From Gammaproteobacteria bacterium (lineage in GTDB: Bacteria; Pseudomonadota; Gammaproteobacteria; GRL18): a DNA stretch of 64,000 bases. Within the stretch, counting starts at the first letter, position 1; the number at the start of each line of letters is the position of its first letter. Location of the stretch: NCBI GenBank assembly GCA_026994225.1, contig JALWRI010000088.1, positions 1,458 to 65,457 on the forward strand, written 5' to 3'. The notes beneath the pieces were generated by a model that ran no database searches, was not told the origin of the DNA, and saw nothing but the letters and a program-made list of their open reading frames with translations. The position numbers were made by a program, and so were the translations under genes. Shown here piece after piece: positions 53,355 to 62,065 of the stretch.

Positions 53355-55694
53355 TTAATCAGGATCAAAAATCAAGTTAAATTGGCGAAATAGTATTTTC
53401 GCTTTGCTATTTTCAGGTATAGGTAAAGGAGATGCTTTACGTATTGCATTTTCTGCAGAACGATCAAAAGTAGCATTACCACTACTTTTTATGGTTTGTG
53501 CACTGATCACCTCCCCTTTTTCTGTTAATTGTACACGAATGGTGCATTTTAATGATTTGGATATATTGACTGGAGGTAGCCAATATTTATATATTTTTTG
53601 TTTTATAAGTTGACTAAAGCGGCGTACAAGATATTGAATATGGCGAGGTAATTTATTTTGTTGTAGTGCGGTGGCAGTTTGATTAGTAGAGAGTATTTCT
53701 GAAGTGTTAGAGGAAGAGGGGGTGTGTAATAGAGTATTTAATCTTGCAATCGCAGGATGATTAGGAAAGATGTGTTGAATACGTTGAATATGTTGTTGAG
53801 CACGCTGAAAACGCTTTTTTTCTATCGCTTTTTGAGCAAAGGCAATATAGTATTCAATAATTAAATCAATGCCTTTTAGTGCTTTGGGATGATCTTTTTG
53901 TAGCTGTAATATTTCTTGGTAAAAATAATAAGCGTTATTATTTTTAGGCGTGGTTAAACGCATATCTTGCATTGCTGTTTCTGCGTTGTCTAATAATTGT
54001 TGTATTTCCTTTTCTCTTGCAAGATTGAGTAAAGTTTGTTTTTTTTCTTGTTCGGCTTGAACTTTGGCAGTTTGTTGTTGCTTAAATATTTGCTCAGCGT
54101 CAGTGAGCTGTTGTTGCAATGCAGCAATGGCAGTATTTTCGGGATATAATTGTTGCCACTTTGTCAGGCGTTGTTGTGCAGACGTAAATGCCTGTTTATC
54201 CAAAAGTAAAGTAAGCTGAGTTTTATAATAGGGCAATAAACTCGGTATCACTGCTTGTGCTGCTTTTTTATCAAGTGCTTGAAGCAAACGGTATTGCTGT
54301 TCAATACTAGCTAAGGTCTTTTTTTGATTATCTGGATCTTCTTCTTGTAAGCGATGGAATAATGATGCAATAACTGTTTCTAATGCCATCACTTTAGGGT
54401 TAACAGACGGTGTATTGGGAGATATTTTTTTATTATCATTAATAGCGGGGGCAGTAGAATTTGATGTTGTTACCATCGTATTAGAAGTAGTCTTATCAAA
54501 TAGGCTATTGGATACAGTTTGCACCTGTTGTTGTAATGGTTGCGGAATATTACCAATAATATTTGATACGGGATAAAATCGGGATAAGAGAAAAAGGCTT
54601 GTTCCTACCCCAATTACGGTAATAAATAAAGCAATCAATAAACCTTTACGGGGTGAGGTACGAGATATAGCGATATCTTCTAATTCTCGGTAGGCTTCTA
54701 GTTTGCTTTCCTGTGGGGAAGATATAGCAGTATCTACTTGTGTGGGAGTAGCATCTTGAATGGTGGGCGTTGCGTCATCTTGTTGTGTGCTATCCCTTTT
54801 CTCTTCATCCAAAATCATTGCTGTAGGGGTTGTGTCAATACCAAAAGGTAAAGTAGGTTCTCTATTTATTATTTGTTGTGGATGATGAGGCTGCTGGAGT
54901 TCTAATAGACAATGATCTAATTGTTGAATAATTTCATCGGCAGTTTGTATGCGAGATCGGGGATCTTTGGCTAAAAGATGATTAATTAAAGGTTGATAAT
55001 GCATATATTGGGTAGGTAAAAAGGGTATCGGGGCACTAATATGTTGAATGCCTATTGCAACCGCTGAATCTGCCTGAAAAGGGACATTGCCAAGCAATAA
55101 CTCATAAAATACAATGCCTAAACTATATAAATCAGAGCGGCTATCAATTTTTTGTCCTAATGCTTGTTCAGGGCTCATATAATTAGGAGAACCAATAACC
55201 ACCCCGGCAGCAGTCATTTGGGTTGCTGAATTAGTGGCTTTGGCAATACCAAAATCAGTTAAAACGACACTGTGATCAGCTTTAAATAAGATATTCGCAG
55301 GTTTTACATCTCTATGTACATAACCCTTTTGATGAGCATATCCTAAAGCCATAGCAATTTCTTTCGTAATTTGACAGGCTTCTTGTTCAGTAACCGTATG
55401 TTGATGTATATAATCTTTTAATTCTCCGCCAGTATGGTATTCCATCGAAATATAATGGTGTTCTCGATATACACCGACATCGTAAATCGCCACAATATTA
55501 GGATGAGACAAGCGTGAAATAATACGTGCTTCTCGTAGGAAACGCTCACCAAAACTAGGATCACTCATTAATTGTGGGGACATGATCTTTAAAGCAATTT
55601 CATGCTCTACCGATTCTTGTAATGCCAAGTAAACGGTTGCCATACCTCCACGTCCAAGCTCTTTTATAATTTTATAGCCAGGAATATCAATCAA
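53355..55694 (-). CDS. Membrane Ser/Thr protein kinase with periplasmic TPR-like region and TonB-type C-terminus
   Basis: The 779 residues open with a Hanks-type kinase (about 5-270): GRGGMATVYLAL, catalytic Lys36, HRDVKPANILF (127-137), DFGIAK (147-152) and SPNYMSPEQALG. All catalytic residues are present, so it should be active. A Pro/Thr/Gln-rich linker leads to a membrane helix (about 350-372), then a Lys/Gln helical region with TPR-like repeats. The last 90 residues look like a TonB/TolA C-terminal domain (LKCTIRVQLTEKGEVISAQT, SSGNATFDRSAENAIRKASP). The kinase is cytosolic and the TonB-like part periplasmic. It lies 19 bases behind the DUF58 gene. Confidence 0.9.
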   Translation of the reverse strand: MIDIPGYKIIKELGRGGMATVYLALQESVEHEIALKIMSPQLMSDPSFGERFLREARIISRLSHPNIVAIYDVGVYREHHYISMEYHTGGELKDYIHQHTVTEQEACQITKEIAMALGYAHQKGYVHRDVKPANILFKADHSVVLTDFGIAKATNSATQMTAAGVVIGSPNYMSPEQALGQKIDSRSDLYSLGIVFYELLLGNVPFQADSAVAIGIQHISAPIPFLPTQYMHYQPLINHLLAKDPRSRIQTADEIIQQLDHCLLELQQPHHPQQIINREPTLPFGIDTTPTAMILDEEKRDSTQQDDATPTIQDATPTQVDTAISSPQESKLEAYRELEDIAISRTSPRKGLLIALFITVIGVGTSLFLLSRFYPVSNIIGNIPQPLQQQVQTVSNSLFDKTTSNTMVTTSNSTAPAINDNKKISPNTPSVNPKVMALETVIASLFHRLQEEDPDNQKKTLASIEQQYRLLQALDKKAAQAVIPSLLPYYKTQLTLLLDKQAFTSAQQRLTKWQQLYPENTAIAALQQQLTDAEQIFKQQQTAKVQAEQEKKQTLLNLAREKEIQQLLDNAETAMQDMRLTTPKNNNAYYFYQEILQLQKDHPKALKGIDLIIEYYIAFAQKAIEKKRFQRAQQHIQRIQHIFPNHPAIARLNTLLHTPSSSNTSEILSTNQTATALQQNKLPRHIQYLVRRFSQLIKQKIYKYWLPPVNISKSLKCTIRVQLTEKGEVISAQTIKSSGNATFDRSAENAIRKASPLPIPENSKAKILFRQFNLIFDPD

Positions 55695-55713
55695 AATAGT
55701 TAGTATCCATTAT

Positions 55714-56736
55714 TTAATTTCTGGCACTTGCTGTACGCTTGTGCCGTTGTCGTGTTGCAAAGTGTTGATGCATATTATCAATTAATGCTTCGTGTGTGGC
55801 AATATCCATATAATATATTTGATAATTTTGCAGGGTTTTACGTAACGTTAATTGTTGCACTATAAAACTATCTCGGTAGAATTGGCGAAATTTTTTATCA
55901 GCAGTGTTAATAGGTAAAATATGTTGACCATCAGTCAGTAGGTAATATCCAGCAGGGGGAGGGTTTTTTTCACAATTATCATAAATAAAACAGCCAAGTA
56001 GATCATTATGTTTGGCTAAATGAGCAAGTTGTTGTTCACTGTTGCTATCTAAGCCTTGAAAGTCACTGGCAATAAATAACAAACTACCAGGACGGAGTAT
56101 ATGACGTAGATCTCGTAAACATGGATATAAAGAAGCACTATGAAAGGTTTTGCCGGGTACAGGATAATGTATTGTTACTAAGGCATGTAAAAAGCGCATA
56201 ACACCTTTATGACTGTCTTTGGGTTTAATGTGATGGATTTTTTCATCGGTAACAATAATGCCTCCTATGCGATCACCATGATCAACTGCAATCCAGGCAA
56301 TTAAAGCAGCTAAGCGGGCAGCCATTACTGATTTTAAGCAATGTTGGCTGGCAAAATGCATCGTCTGACGATAATCGACTAACACATAAACAGGGCGTTC
56401 ACGTTCTTCTTGAAATACTTTAGTATAGACTTGATTATGGCTACTACGAGCCGTAACATTCCAATCAATATTACGTATATCATCACCGGCCTGATAAGGT
56501 CGCACTTCATTAAAATCAAGCCCTCGACCACGAAAAGAAGAATGGTAACGTCCTGCCATACTCGCTTTGACTTTCCTTTGTGGTACTAAATTAAGTTTAC
56601 CCGCAGGATAACGTAACTGTACTAGCTCTTCTAAAGACAGTGTAATACCATCTTGTTTGTTAGAATGTGCTGCGTCTAAACCAGAGGGTTTAAGGGACTG
56701 CAATATGTTCGAGTAAAGTTTGGATAAATTTATCAC
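55714..56736 (-). CDS. DUF58 protein partnered with MoxR
   Basis: The protein contains the DUF58 signature: RPYQAGDDIRNIDWNVTARS followed by VYTKVFQEERERPVYVLVD, a von Willebrand A-like fold. GTG at 56736 is preferred because AGGGGA lies seven bases upstream; it gives 340 residues and a 47-base overlap with moxR. An ATG at 56760 is also possible. DUF58 proteins work with MoxR AAA ATPases in chaperone-like maturation of metalloproteins or envelope complexes. The kinase gene follows immediately. Confidence 0.9.
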   Translation of the reverse strand: MINLSKLYSNILQSLKPSGLDAAHSNKQDGITLSLEELVQLRYPAGKLNLVPQRKVKASMAGRYHSSFRGRGLDFNEVRPYQAGDDIRNIDWNVTARSSHNQVYTKVFQEERERPVYVLVDYRQTMHFASQHCLKSVMAARLAALIAWIAVDHGDRIGGIIVTDEKIHHIKPKDSHKGVMRFLHALVTIHYPVPGKTFHSASLYPCLRDLRHILRPGSLLFIASDFQGLDSNSEQQLAHLAKHNDLLGCFIYDNCEKNPPPAGYYLLTDGQHILPINTADKKFRQFYRDSFIVQQLTLRKTLQNYQIYYMDIATHEALIDNMHQHFATRQRHKRTASARN

Positions 56737-57652
56737 TACTGATCCCCTGTGCTTCAGCATCGAAGGACATTAATATTCGATGTCGTAATACATTATAAAC
56801 GACTGCCTGAATATCACTAGGAGAAACATATTCTCGTCCTTCTAACCAGGCATGTGCTCTGGCGCAACGATCTAATGCAATCGTTGCACGTGGGCTGGCA
56901 CCATAATTAATCCATTGTCGTAATTGAGGATTATAAGGAGCCGGATCACGGGTTGCCAGTACAATACGCACTAAATATTCTTCTACTTCATCAGACATGT
57001 GTAATGTGAGTATTTCTTCTCGGGCAGAAAAAAGCGTAGCTTGCGTAATACGTGCATGAGGCTTTTTGGGTGTCTGTGGTTGATCTTCATCTCGTACTAA
57101 CTGTAGTATTTTACGCTCTGTTTCTGCATTGGGATAATGCACAAAAACATGCATTAAAAAACGATCTAATTGTGCTTCAGGTAGTGTGTATGTCCCTTCT
57201 TGTTCAAGCGGGTTTTGAGTTGCCATAACCAAGAATAAGCGGGCTAAGGGGTAAGTTTCACTCCCTACTGTAATTTGTCCCTCTGCCATAGCTTCAAGTA
57301 GCGCAGACTGTACTTTTGCCGGAGCACGATTAATTTCATCAGCAAGAAGAATATTATGAAATAAAGGCCCTTTTTGAAAATGAAAGCTGCCATCTTGAGG
57401 ACGATATATTTCTGTGCCGGTTAAATCTGCTGGAAGGAGATCAGGAGTAAATTGGATACGGTGAAAACTGGCTTCAATTAATTCTGATAATTCTTTGATT
57501 GCACGGGTTTTAGCAAGTCCTGGCGCACCTTCAACTAATAAATGTCCATTGGCTAATAAAGCAATAATCAGATTATTGACTAAATCTTCTTGTCCTATAA
57601 TGGCTTTTTTTAAAATATAACGGATACGAATAATTTCTTCATGGTTTGTCAT
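56690..57652 (-). CDS. MoxR family AAA ATPase
   Basis: The 320-residue ATPase has Walker A EGAPGLAKT (41-49), Walker B ILLADEINRAPAKVQSALLE, and sensor 1 LVMATQNPLEQEGTY, typical of the MoxR APE2220/RavA-like group. It overlaps the DUF58 gene, and that pair plus a membrane kinase suggests a regulated chaperone unit. The classical third partner, a VWA-domain membrane protein, is missing; the kinase gene is in that place. hflD ends 6 bases upstream. Confidence 0.94.
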   Translation of the reverse strand: MTNHEEIIRIRYILKKAIIGQEDLVNNLIIALLANGHLLVEGAPGLAKTRAIKELSELIEASFHRIQFTPDLLPADLTGTEIYRPQDGSFHFQKGPLFHNILLADEINRAPAKVQSALLEAMAEGQITVGSETYPLARLFLVMATQNPLEQEGTYTLPEAQLDRFLMHVFVHYPNAETERKILQLVRDEDQPQTPKKPHARITQATLFSAREEILTLHMSDEVEEYLVRIVLATRDPAPYNPQLRQWINYGASPRATIALDRCARAHAWLEGREYVSPSDIQAVVYNVLRHRILMSFDAEAQGISSDKFIQTLLEHIAVP

Positions 57653-57657
57653 GGTGA

Positions 57658-58284
57658 TTACACACGTAATAAATGTTGAGAAAGCTGGATAAATTTTTTA
57701 CGTTGAAATAAAATTTGCCAGCGGCTACCGCCAAGTTGTGTCCATAAAATAGCAGAACGGATTGCAGCGAGCAATAATGCTCGAATAAGTTGGGTATTTT
57801 GAGAAATTTGTAATAACTGTGGATCACCACTTACCATAATACGAGGTATTAATGTACTGATATTGTGTGTATAGGCTGTAGCAAGGGTGGCAATAATCTC
57901 TTCATGGATGACACTTTGGAAATGTTCATTTTGCTTGCGTGCTTTTTCTATTGCCTTTGCAATATTTTCTAAACGTTGCGGATCGGAAAGTAATTTTTTT
58001 GCTAAAAATAAGACGTTAATAGCATATTTAGTGAGTTCAGTATTGCGTCCTTGTGGATTATGTCCTAATTGTTGAGGAATTAAACGCAATCCTTTTTGTA
58101 GATTATGTCGCTTACCTCCATAGACATCTAAGGTATCATTGGGGTTTTGTTGAAAGATAGTATTTATACTGATAGTGAGTATTTGATGATCAGCAATACC
58201 TTTAGTGGCAATTTGTTGCACTAGATAGCAGGCTTGAAAAATGCCAGCTAAAGCAAGGGTTTTATCTTCGAGTTTTCGTTTCAC
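57658..58284 (-). CDS. hflD: HflD, high-frequency-lysogenisation regulator homologue
   Basis: The 208-residue helical, membrane-associated protein matches HflD: EDKTLALAGIFQACYLVQQI, LRLIPQQLGHN, and the C-terminal LIRALLLAAIRSAILWTQLG with GGSRWQILFQRKK. In E. coli HflD binds phage lambda CII; its normal cell role is unclear. The order rluE-mnmA-hflD is conserved in gammaproteobacteria, but here hflD is followed by moxR rather than purB. Confidence 0.92.
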   Translation of the reverse strand: MKRKLEDKTLALAGIFQACYLVQQIATKGIADHQILTISINTIFQQNPNDTLDVYGGKRHNLQKGLRLIPQQLGHNPQGRNTELTKYAINVLFLAKKLLSDPQRLENIAKAIEKARKQNEHFQSVIHEEIIATLATAYTHNISTLIPRIMVSGDPQLLQISQNTQLIRALLLAAIRSAILWTQLGGSRWQILFQRKKFIQLSQHLLRV

Positions 58285-58367
58285 ATGTATCCCTGTTCTA
58301 TTAATAAAAAGTATAGATATGTTTTTATAAACTGCCTATTGTTATAGATAGTATATTATTTTTCAAG

Positions 58368-59471
58368 TTATGGCATATTATATCGTTTAAAAATAATTCC
58401 TCCTCCTAAACATATCTCATCGTGATAAAAGACAATAGATTGTCCCGGCGTAATGGCAAATTGAGGTATTTGAAAATAGACCTCGCAAGTATTGTCGTGC
58501 TGATTGATATGTAAGGAGCAGGTTTGATCTGATTGTCGGTAACGGGTTTTAGCTGTACAGATTAAAGGTGTGCCAGGTGCTGAACCTGCTACCCAATGAA
58601 GTTGCTCAGCAGATAAAGCGGTGTGATATAAAGCGGGATGTTGTTTTCCTTGCACAACAATTAACTGATTTTTTTTTAGGTCTTTATCTGCAACGAACCA
58701 GGGCATTCCAGAACTATCTGTACGCCCACCAATCCCTAATCCTTTACGTTGTCCAAGCGTATAATGAATAAGCCCTTGATGTTGTCCCAGATATGTTCCA
58801 TCAAGTGTTACGATAGCACCTGGGGTGGTTGTTAAATAACGATTTAAAAATTGTTGAAAATCCCGTTCACCAATAAAACAAATACCGGTACTATCTTTTT
58901 TATCAAAAGTAATAAGATGATATTGTTGTGCGAGTTGACGTACTTGTGGTTTAGGGTAATCCCCTAGAGGAAACAGTGCATGGGAAAGTTGATATTGATC
59001 AAGTGTGTATAAAAAGTAGCTTTGGTCTTTATTATTGTCTCGTCCTTTTAATAGTTGATAACGGTTATTTTTAACATGGATACGGGCATAATGACCGGTA
59101 GCAATTTTTTCTGCGCCATATTGTAGAGCATGTTCAAGAAAAACCTTAAATTTTATTTCTTTATTACATAATATATCCGGATTAGGAGTAAGACCCTGTT
59201 GATATGCATTTAAAAAATATTGAAAGACCTGTTCTTTGTACTGTTGTGCAAAATTTGCAGCATAAAAAGGAATTTGTAGATGATATGCGATAGCTTTTGC
59301 ATCTGAAAAATCCTCTTCAGCAGGGCAATAGCCTTGTTCATCATCATCATTCCAGTTTTTCATAAAGAGTCCAGAGACATTAAAGCCTTGCTGCTGTAGT
59401 AATAATGCTGCAACAGAGGAATCTACACCACCAGAAAGACCAACCATAATAGGTATGGAATTATTTGTCAT
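58368..59471 (-). CDS. mnmA: tRNA-specific 2-thiouridylase MnmA
   Basis: MnmA adds sulfur to C2 of the wobble uridine in tRNA-Lys, Glu and Gln. The PP-loop is GLSGGVDSSVAALLL (11-25). The catalytic cysteines are Cys102 (DILCNKEIKF) and Cys198 (STGICFIGERDF). The GQRKGLGIGG block binds the anticodon stem. At 367 residues the length matches E. coli. It is one base from the rluE stop. Its tRNA-Lys(UUU) substrate is encoded elsewhere in this window. Confidence 0.97.
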   Translation of the reverse strand: MTNNSIPIMVGLSGGVDSSVAALLLQQQGFNVSGLFMKNWNDDDEQGYCPAEEDFSDAKAIAYHLQIPFYAANFAQQYKEQVFQYFLNAYQQGLTPNPDILCNKEIKFKVFLEHALQYGAEKIATGHYARIHVKNNRYQLLKGRDNNKDQSYFLYTLDQYQLSHALFPLGDYPKPQVRQLAQQYHLITFDKKDSTGICFIGERDFQQFLNRYLTTTPGAIVTLDGTYLGQHQGLIHYTLGQRKGLGIGGRTDSSGMPWFVADKDLKKNQLIVVQGKQHPALYHTALSAEQLHWVAGSAPGTPLICTAKTRYRQSDQTCSLHINQHDNTCEVYFQIPQFAITPGQSIVFYHDEICLGGGIIFKRYNMP

Positions 59472-60065
59472 TCATACTTTACCGTTTTCGAGAAATTTTT
59501 TTCGTTCTAGCAAGGGTAACACAGGATTCTTAATAAGTTGATATGTGCCGGGGGTAATATTTCCTAATTGCCAATGACCTATCGTATGACGGATCAAACG
59601 TAGAGTTGGAAAACCCACTGCAGCGGTCATACGCCGTACTTGACGGTTACGCCCCTCACTGATACCAATATTAAGCCAGGATGTGGGGATATGCTGACGT
59701 TCACGAATAGCCGGAATACGTTGCCATAGCGAAGGAGGAGTAGAGATAGGGGTAATTTTTGCTGCTTTGCTAATCCCATCTTTTAGTTGCACGCCTTGTT
59801 GTAATTGGGTGATGGCCTGTGCAGTAATAGCACCTTCTACTTGTACCCAGTAATACTTAAATAATTTATGTTTGGGATGACTAATTTGATGTTGTAATTT
59901 TCCATTATCAGTGAGCAATAGTAATCCTTCGCTATCTTTATCAAGGCGACCTGCCGGATAGATATGAGGTATGGATATATAATCAGCGAGTGTAGGACGT
60001 TGCTCACTATCAGTAAATTGACAAAGCACATTAAAGGGTTTATTAAATAGGATTAATTGCGTCAT
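59472..60065 (-). CDS. rluE: 23S rRNA pseudouridine(2457) synthase RluE-like
   Basis: This 197-residue RsuA/RluB-family pseudouridine synthase has the catalytic Asp42 in YPAGRLDKDSEGLLLLT and the second signature EGRNRQVRRMTAAVGFPTLR. It lacks the N-terminal S4 domain, as RluE does. The start (TQLILFNKPFNVLCQFTD) matches RluE. RluE modifies U2457 of 23S rRNA. Position before mnmA and hflD is the conserved one. Confidence 0.92.
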   Translation of the reverse strand: MTQLILFNKPFNVLCQFTDSEQRPTLADYISIPHIYPAGRLDKDSEGLLLLTDNGKLQHQISHPKHKLFKYYWVQVEGAITAQAITQLQQGVQLKDGISKAAKITPISTPPSLWQRIPAIRERQHIPTSWLNIGISEGRNRQVRRMTAAVGFPTLRLIRHTIGHWQLGNITPGTYQLIKNPVLPLLERKKFLENGKV

Positions 60066-60078
60066 AATTCAATGATTA

Positions 60079-60639
60079 TTAGCGATGCAGGTAAAAATAA
60101 TTCCACGAGCATGGAGTATGTTTTTCTAATAATTTCAACAGTTTTATATCAGGAACGGCTTCATGTTGATAAATATTATTGATAGTAATAAAACAACAAG
60201 AAAATCCAGCAGCTTGCCGCCAGTTTAATTGATAAAGCAAGCTACTTGTTTGGCATGTTGGACAGATGTACTGATCGTTCCAATGGGAATTTAGTAGATG
60301 TTGATCAGTAAGCGTATGCTTACAATGGGGACAACGAGGGAAGGTTGATGTTAAACCATGAATAAATTGTACGGTATTTGAAACTGAAGGAAATTGTACA
60401 TAACAAAAGGGGCTATTATCGTCTGTAGGTTCAGTATGGATAAAAGGAGAGCAGCCTAAAAAGGGGACTAATTGTAAAAAATGTTCTCCAACTTGATAGT
60501 AAACAGCGGTTTTATCTATGGCTAAAGATAAAGGGTGAGCAATAAAGCCAATTTGCTGTAAATCATCGATGACCGCAGACATATCTGTTGGGGCTATGTG
60601 AGCGATAACAGGATGCAAGAGTAATTGAGATAATGCCAT
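60079..60639 (-). CDS. Uncharacterised zinc-ribbon protein
   Basis: The 186-residue protein has a likely zinc ribbon with Cys103, Cys106, Cys126 and Cys129 (CPHC and CPTC). The N-terminal 95 residues look like a compact alpha/beta domain (VIDDLQQIGFIAHPLSLAID), and the last 45 contain CCFITINNIYQHEAVPDIKL. I do not recognise the family. It has no membrane segment or HTH. It lies 13 bases upstream of rluE on the same strand, so it may be part of that RNA-modification unit. Confidence 0.6.
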   Translation of the reverse strand: MALSQLLLHPVIAHIAPTDMSAVIDDLQQIGFIAHPLSLAIDKTAVYYQVGEHFLQLVPFLGCSPFIHTEPTDDNSPFCYVQFPSVSNTVQFIHGLTSTFPRCPHCKHTLTDQHLLNSHWNDQYICPTCQTSSLLYQLNWRQAAGFSCCFITINNIYQHEAVPDIKLLKLLEKHTPCSWNYFYLHR

Positions 60640-60691
60640 GAATGGTATTACTCTCCCAAAGAATGTATTTTGGGAGAATATCCTTGGTGAC

Positions 60692-61915
60692 TTATTTGAG
60701 AAAGACTAAAGCAGTAAGCCCAAGCAGTCCTAGCAAAGCAATGCCCACAGCAATTTTTAAAGGACCTAATCCCTTTATTATATGTTGAGCTTCAGCACGT
60801 GTTGTTTCTTCTGCAATATTCACAACTTGCGTGTTCACTTCTGTTTTAATATTAGCGGTGAGTCGTTCAATTTTATGATTAGCTAAATTCACTAACGCAT
60901 CATTGAAGTGTTTAGAGTTAAGATAACGGTTTATTTCAGCATGTAATAATTCATCGGTATGGGATTTTGCATCATCTAAAAAGCGATTACGGGCAAGATC
61001 CTCCCACTGGGTAAATGCCTGGTTAAGTAATTGGGTTGTCGTTTTTTCAACAATATCACGAGCCGTAACATTGGCAACATCATGGGCAACTATCTCAGCT
61101 TCATGGCGGGCTGTATTTAGTGCCGTATCCTTGGCTGTTTTTTCAGCTTCCATCATCGCTACCGACTGAGCGGTAGATTGTGCTGTCGTTTCAGCAATAG
61201 ACTGGATACTTGCTTCGGTATTATGCTGAATTTCATTAGCCAAGGTATTCATTTTATCAGTAATACCATCTTGTAATGAAACCATTTGTTCGTCAGCACT
61301 TTGCTCTATGGCTTGGCGAGCGACTTGTATGGTGTTGTCAAGTACCCGTTGAATTTCTGTTTTAGCAAATTTTTCGATTAAATTTTGTACTTGAGCGGGA
61401 ATAGTTTGTTGTGTGATATTATCGACCACTTTATGCACCATGACCGCTATTTCTTCTTCTGATATAGTCGCTGCAACAGGGGTGCTTGCTGTTTCGCTAG
61501 TAGTGGTATCTTTTTGTGCAATCGGTGCTTTTTCTTGTGCATGGGTAACAGATTGTAAAGTCTCTAGTACCTCTGTAAGTAATGCGCCGCTTACTGGTTT
61601 GGTAATAAATCCTTGAGCGCCATAATCGGTTGCCATTTTGCGATCTTTTTCACTATCTTTAGAACTACACATTACTATGGGGATGTGTGTGGTATCTGGA
61701 TTATGACGAATAGCTTTAGTTGCTTCATATCCCCCCATACCAGGCATTAAAATATCCATAAAAATGACATCGGGGGTTTTTTCTTTTAATAATTCAATGG
61801 CTTCTTCGCCAGAAGGTGCGACAAAGGCTTCCACCCCTTTTTTTTCAAGCATTTTTCGTAATGTAAGTTGTGCGGTTCTTGAATCATCAACAACCATGGC
61901 GGTATTTACTTGCAT
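60692..61915 (-). CDS. Tail-anchored response regulator with receiver, coiled coil and C-terminal membrane helix
   Basis: The ATG at 61915 follows GGGAG at good spacing; a GTG at 61957 would add 14 residues. The 407 residues start with a CheY-type receiver (1-122): Asp10, Asp11, phosphoacceptor Asp54 in VIFMDILMPGMGG, and Lys106 in FITKPV. Next come about 260 residues of Ala/Thr/Glu/Gln-rich helix (many TAQS and EAEKTAKD repeats) resembling a long coiled coil. The C-terminus is one membrane helix (IAVGIALLGLLGLTALVFLK). There is no DNA-binding or catalytic output domain. It stands alone, without a histidine kinase nearby. The output is unknown; phosphorylation might change coiled-coil assembly at the membrane. 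Confidence 0.85.
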   Translation of the reverse strand: MQVNTAMVVDDSRTAQLTLRKMLEKKGVEAFVAPSGEEAIELLKEKTPDVIFMDILMPGMGGYEATKAIRHNPDTTHIPIVMCSSKDSEKDRKMATDYGAQGFITKPVSGALLTEVLETLQSVTHAQEKAPIAQKDTTTSETASTPVAATISEEEIAVMVHKVVDNITQQTIPAQVQNLIEKFAKTEIQRVLDNTIQVARQAIEQSADEQMVSLQDGITDKMNTLANEIQHNTEASIQSIAETTAQSTAQSVAMMEAEKTAKDTALNTARHEAEIVAHDVANVTARDIVEKTTTQLLNQAFTQWEDLARNRFLDDAKSHTDELLHAEINRYLNSKHFNDALVNLANHKIERLTANIKTEVNTQVVNIAEETTRAEAQHIIKGLGPLKIAVGIALLGLLGLTALVFLK

Positions 61916-62065
61916 AACTTGCTCCCAAGTTTTGTTTTTGTTTTTTATTTGAGGCACATGGTGATTAAGTAGCTCTGATTAAATGAGTATTTAGTATCTA
62001 TCAGCCTGCTTGCCAGGGCATTCTAGCATAGAAACTATTACAAGGATAGCATCGTTCTTATACCA

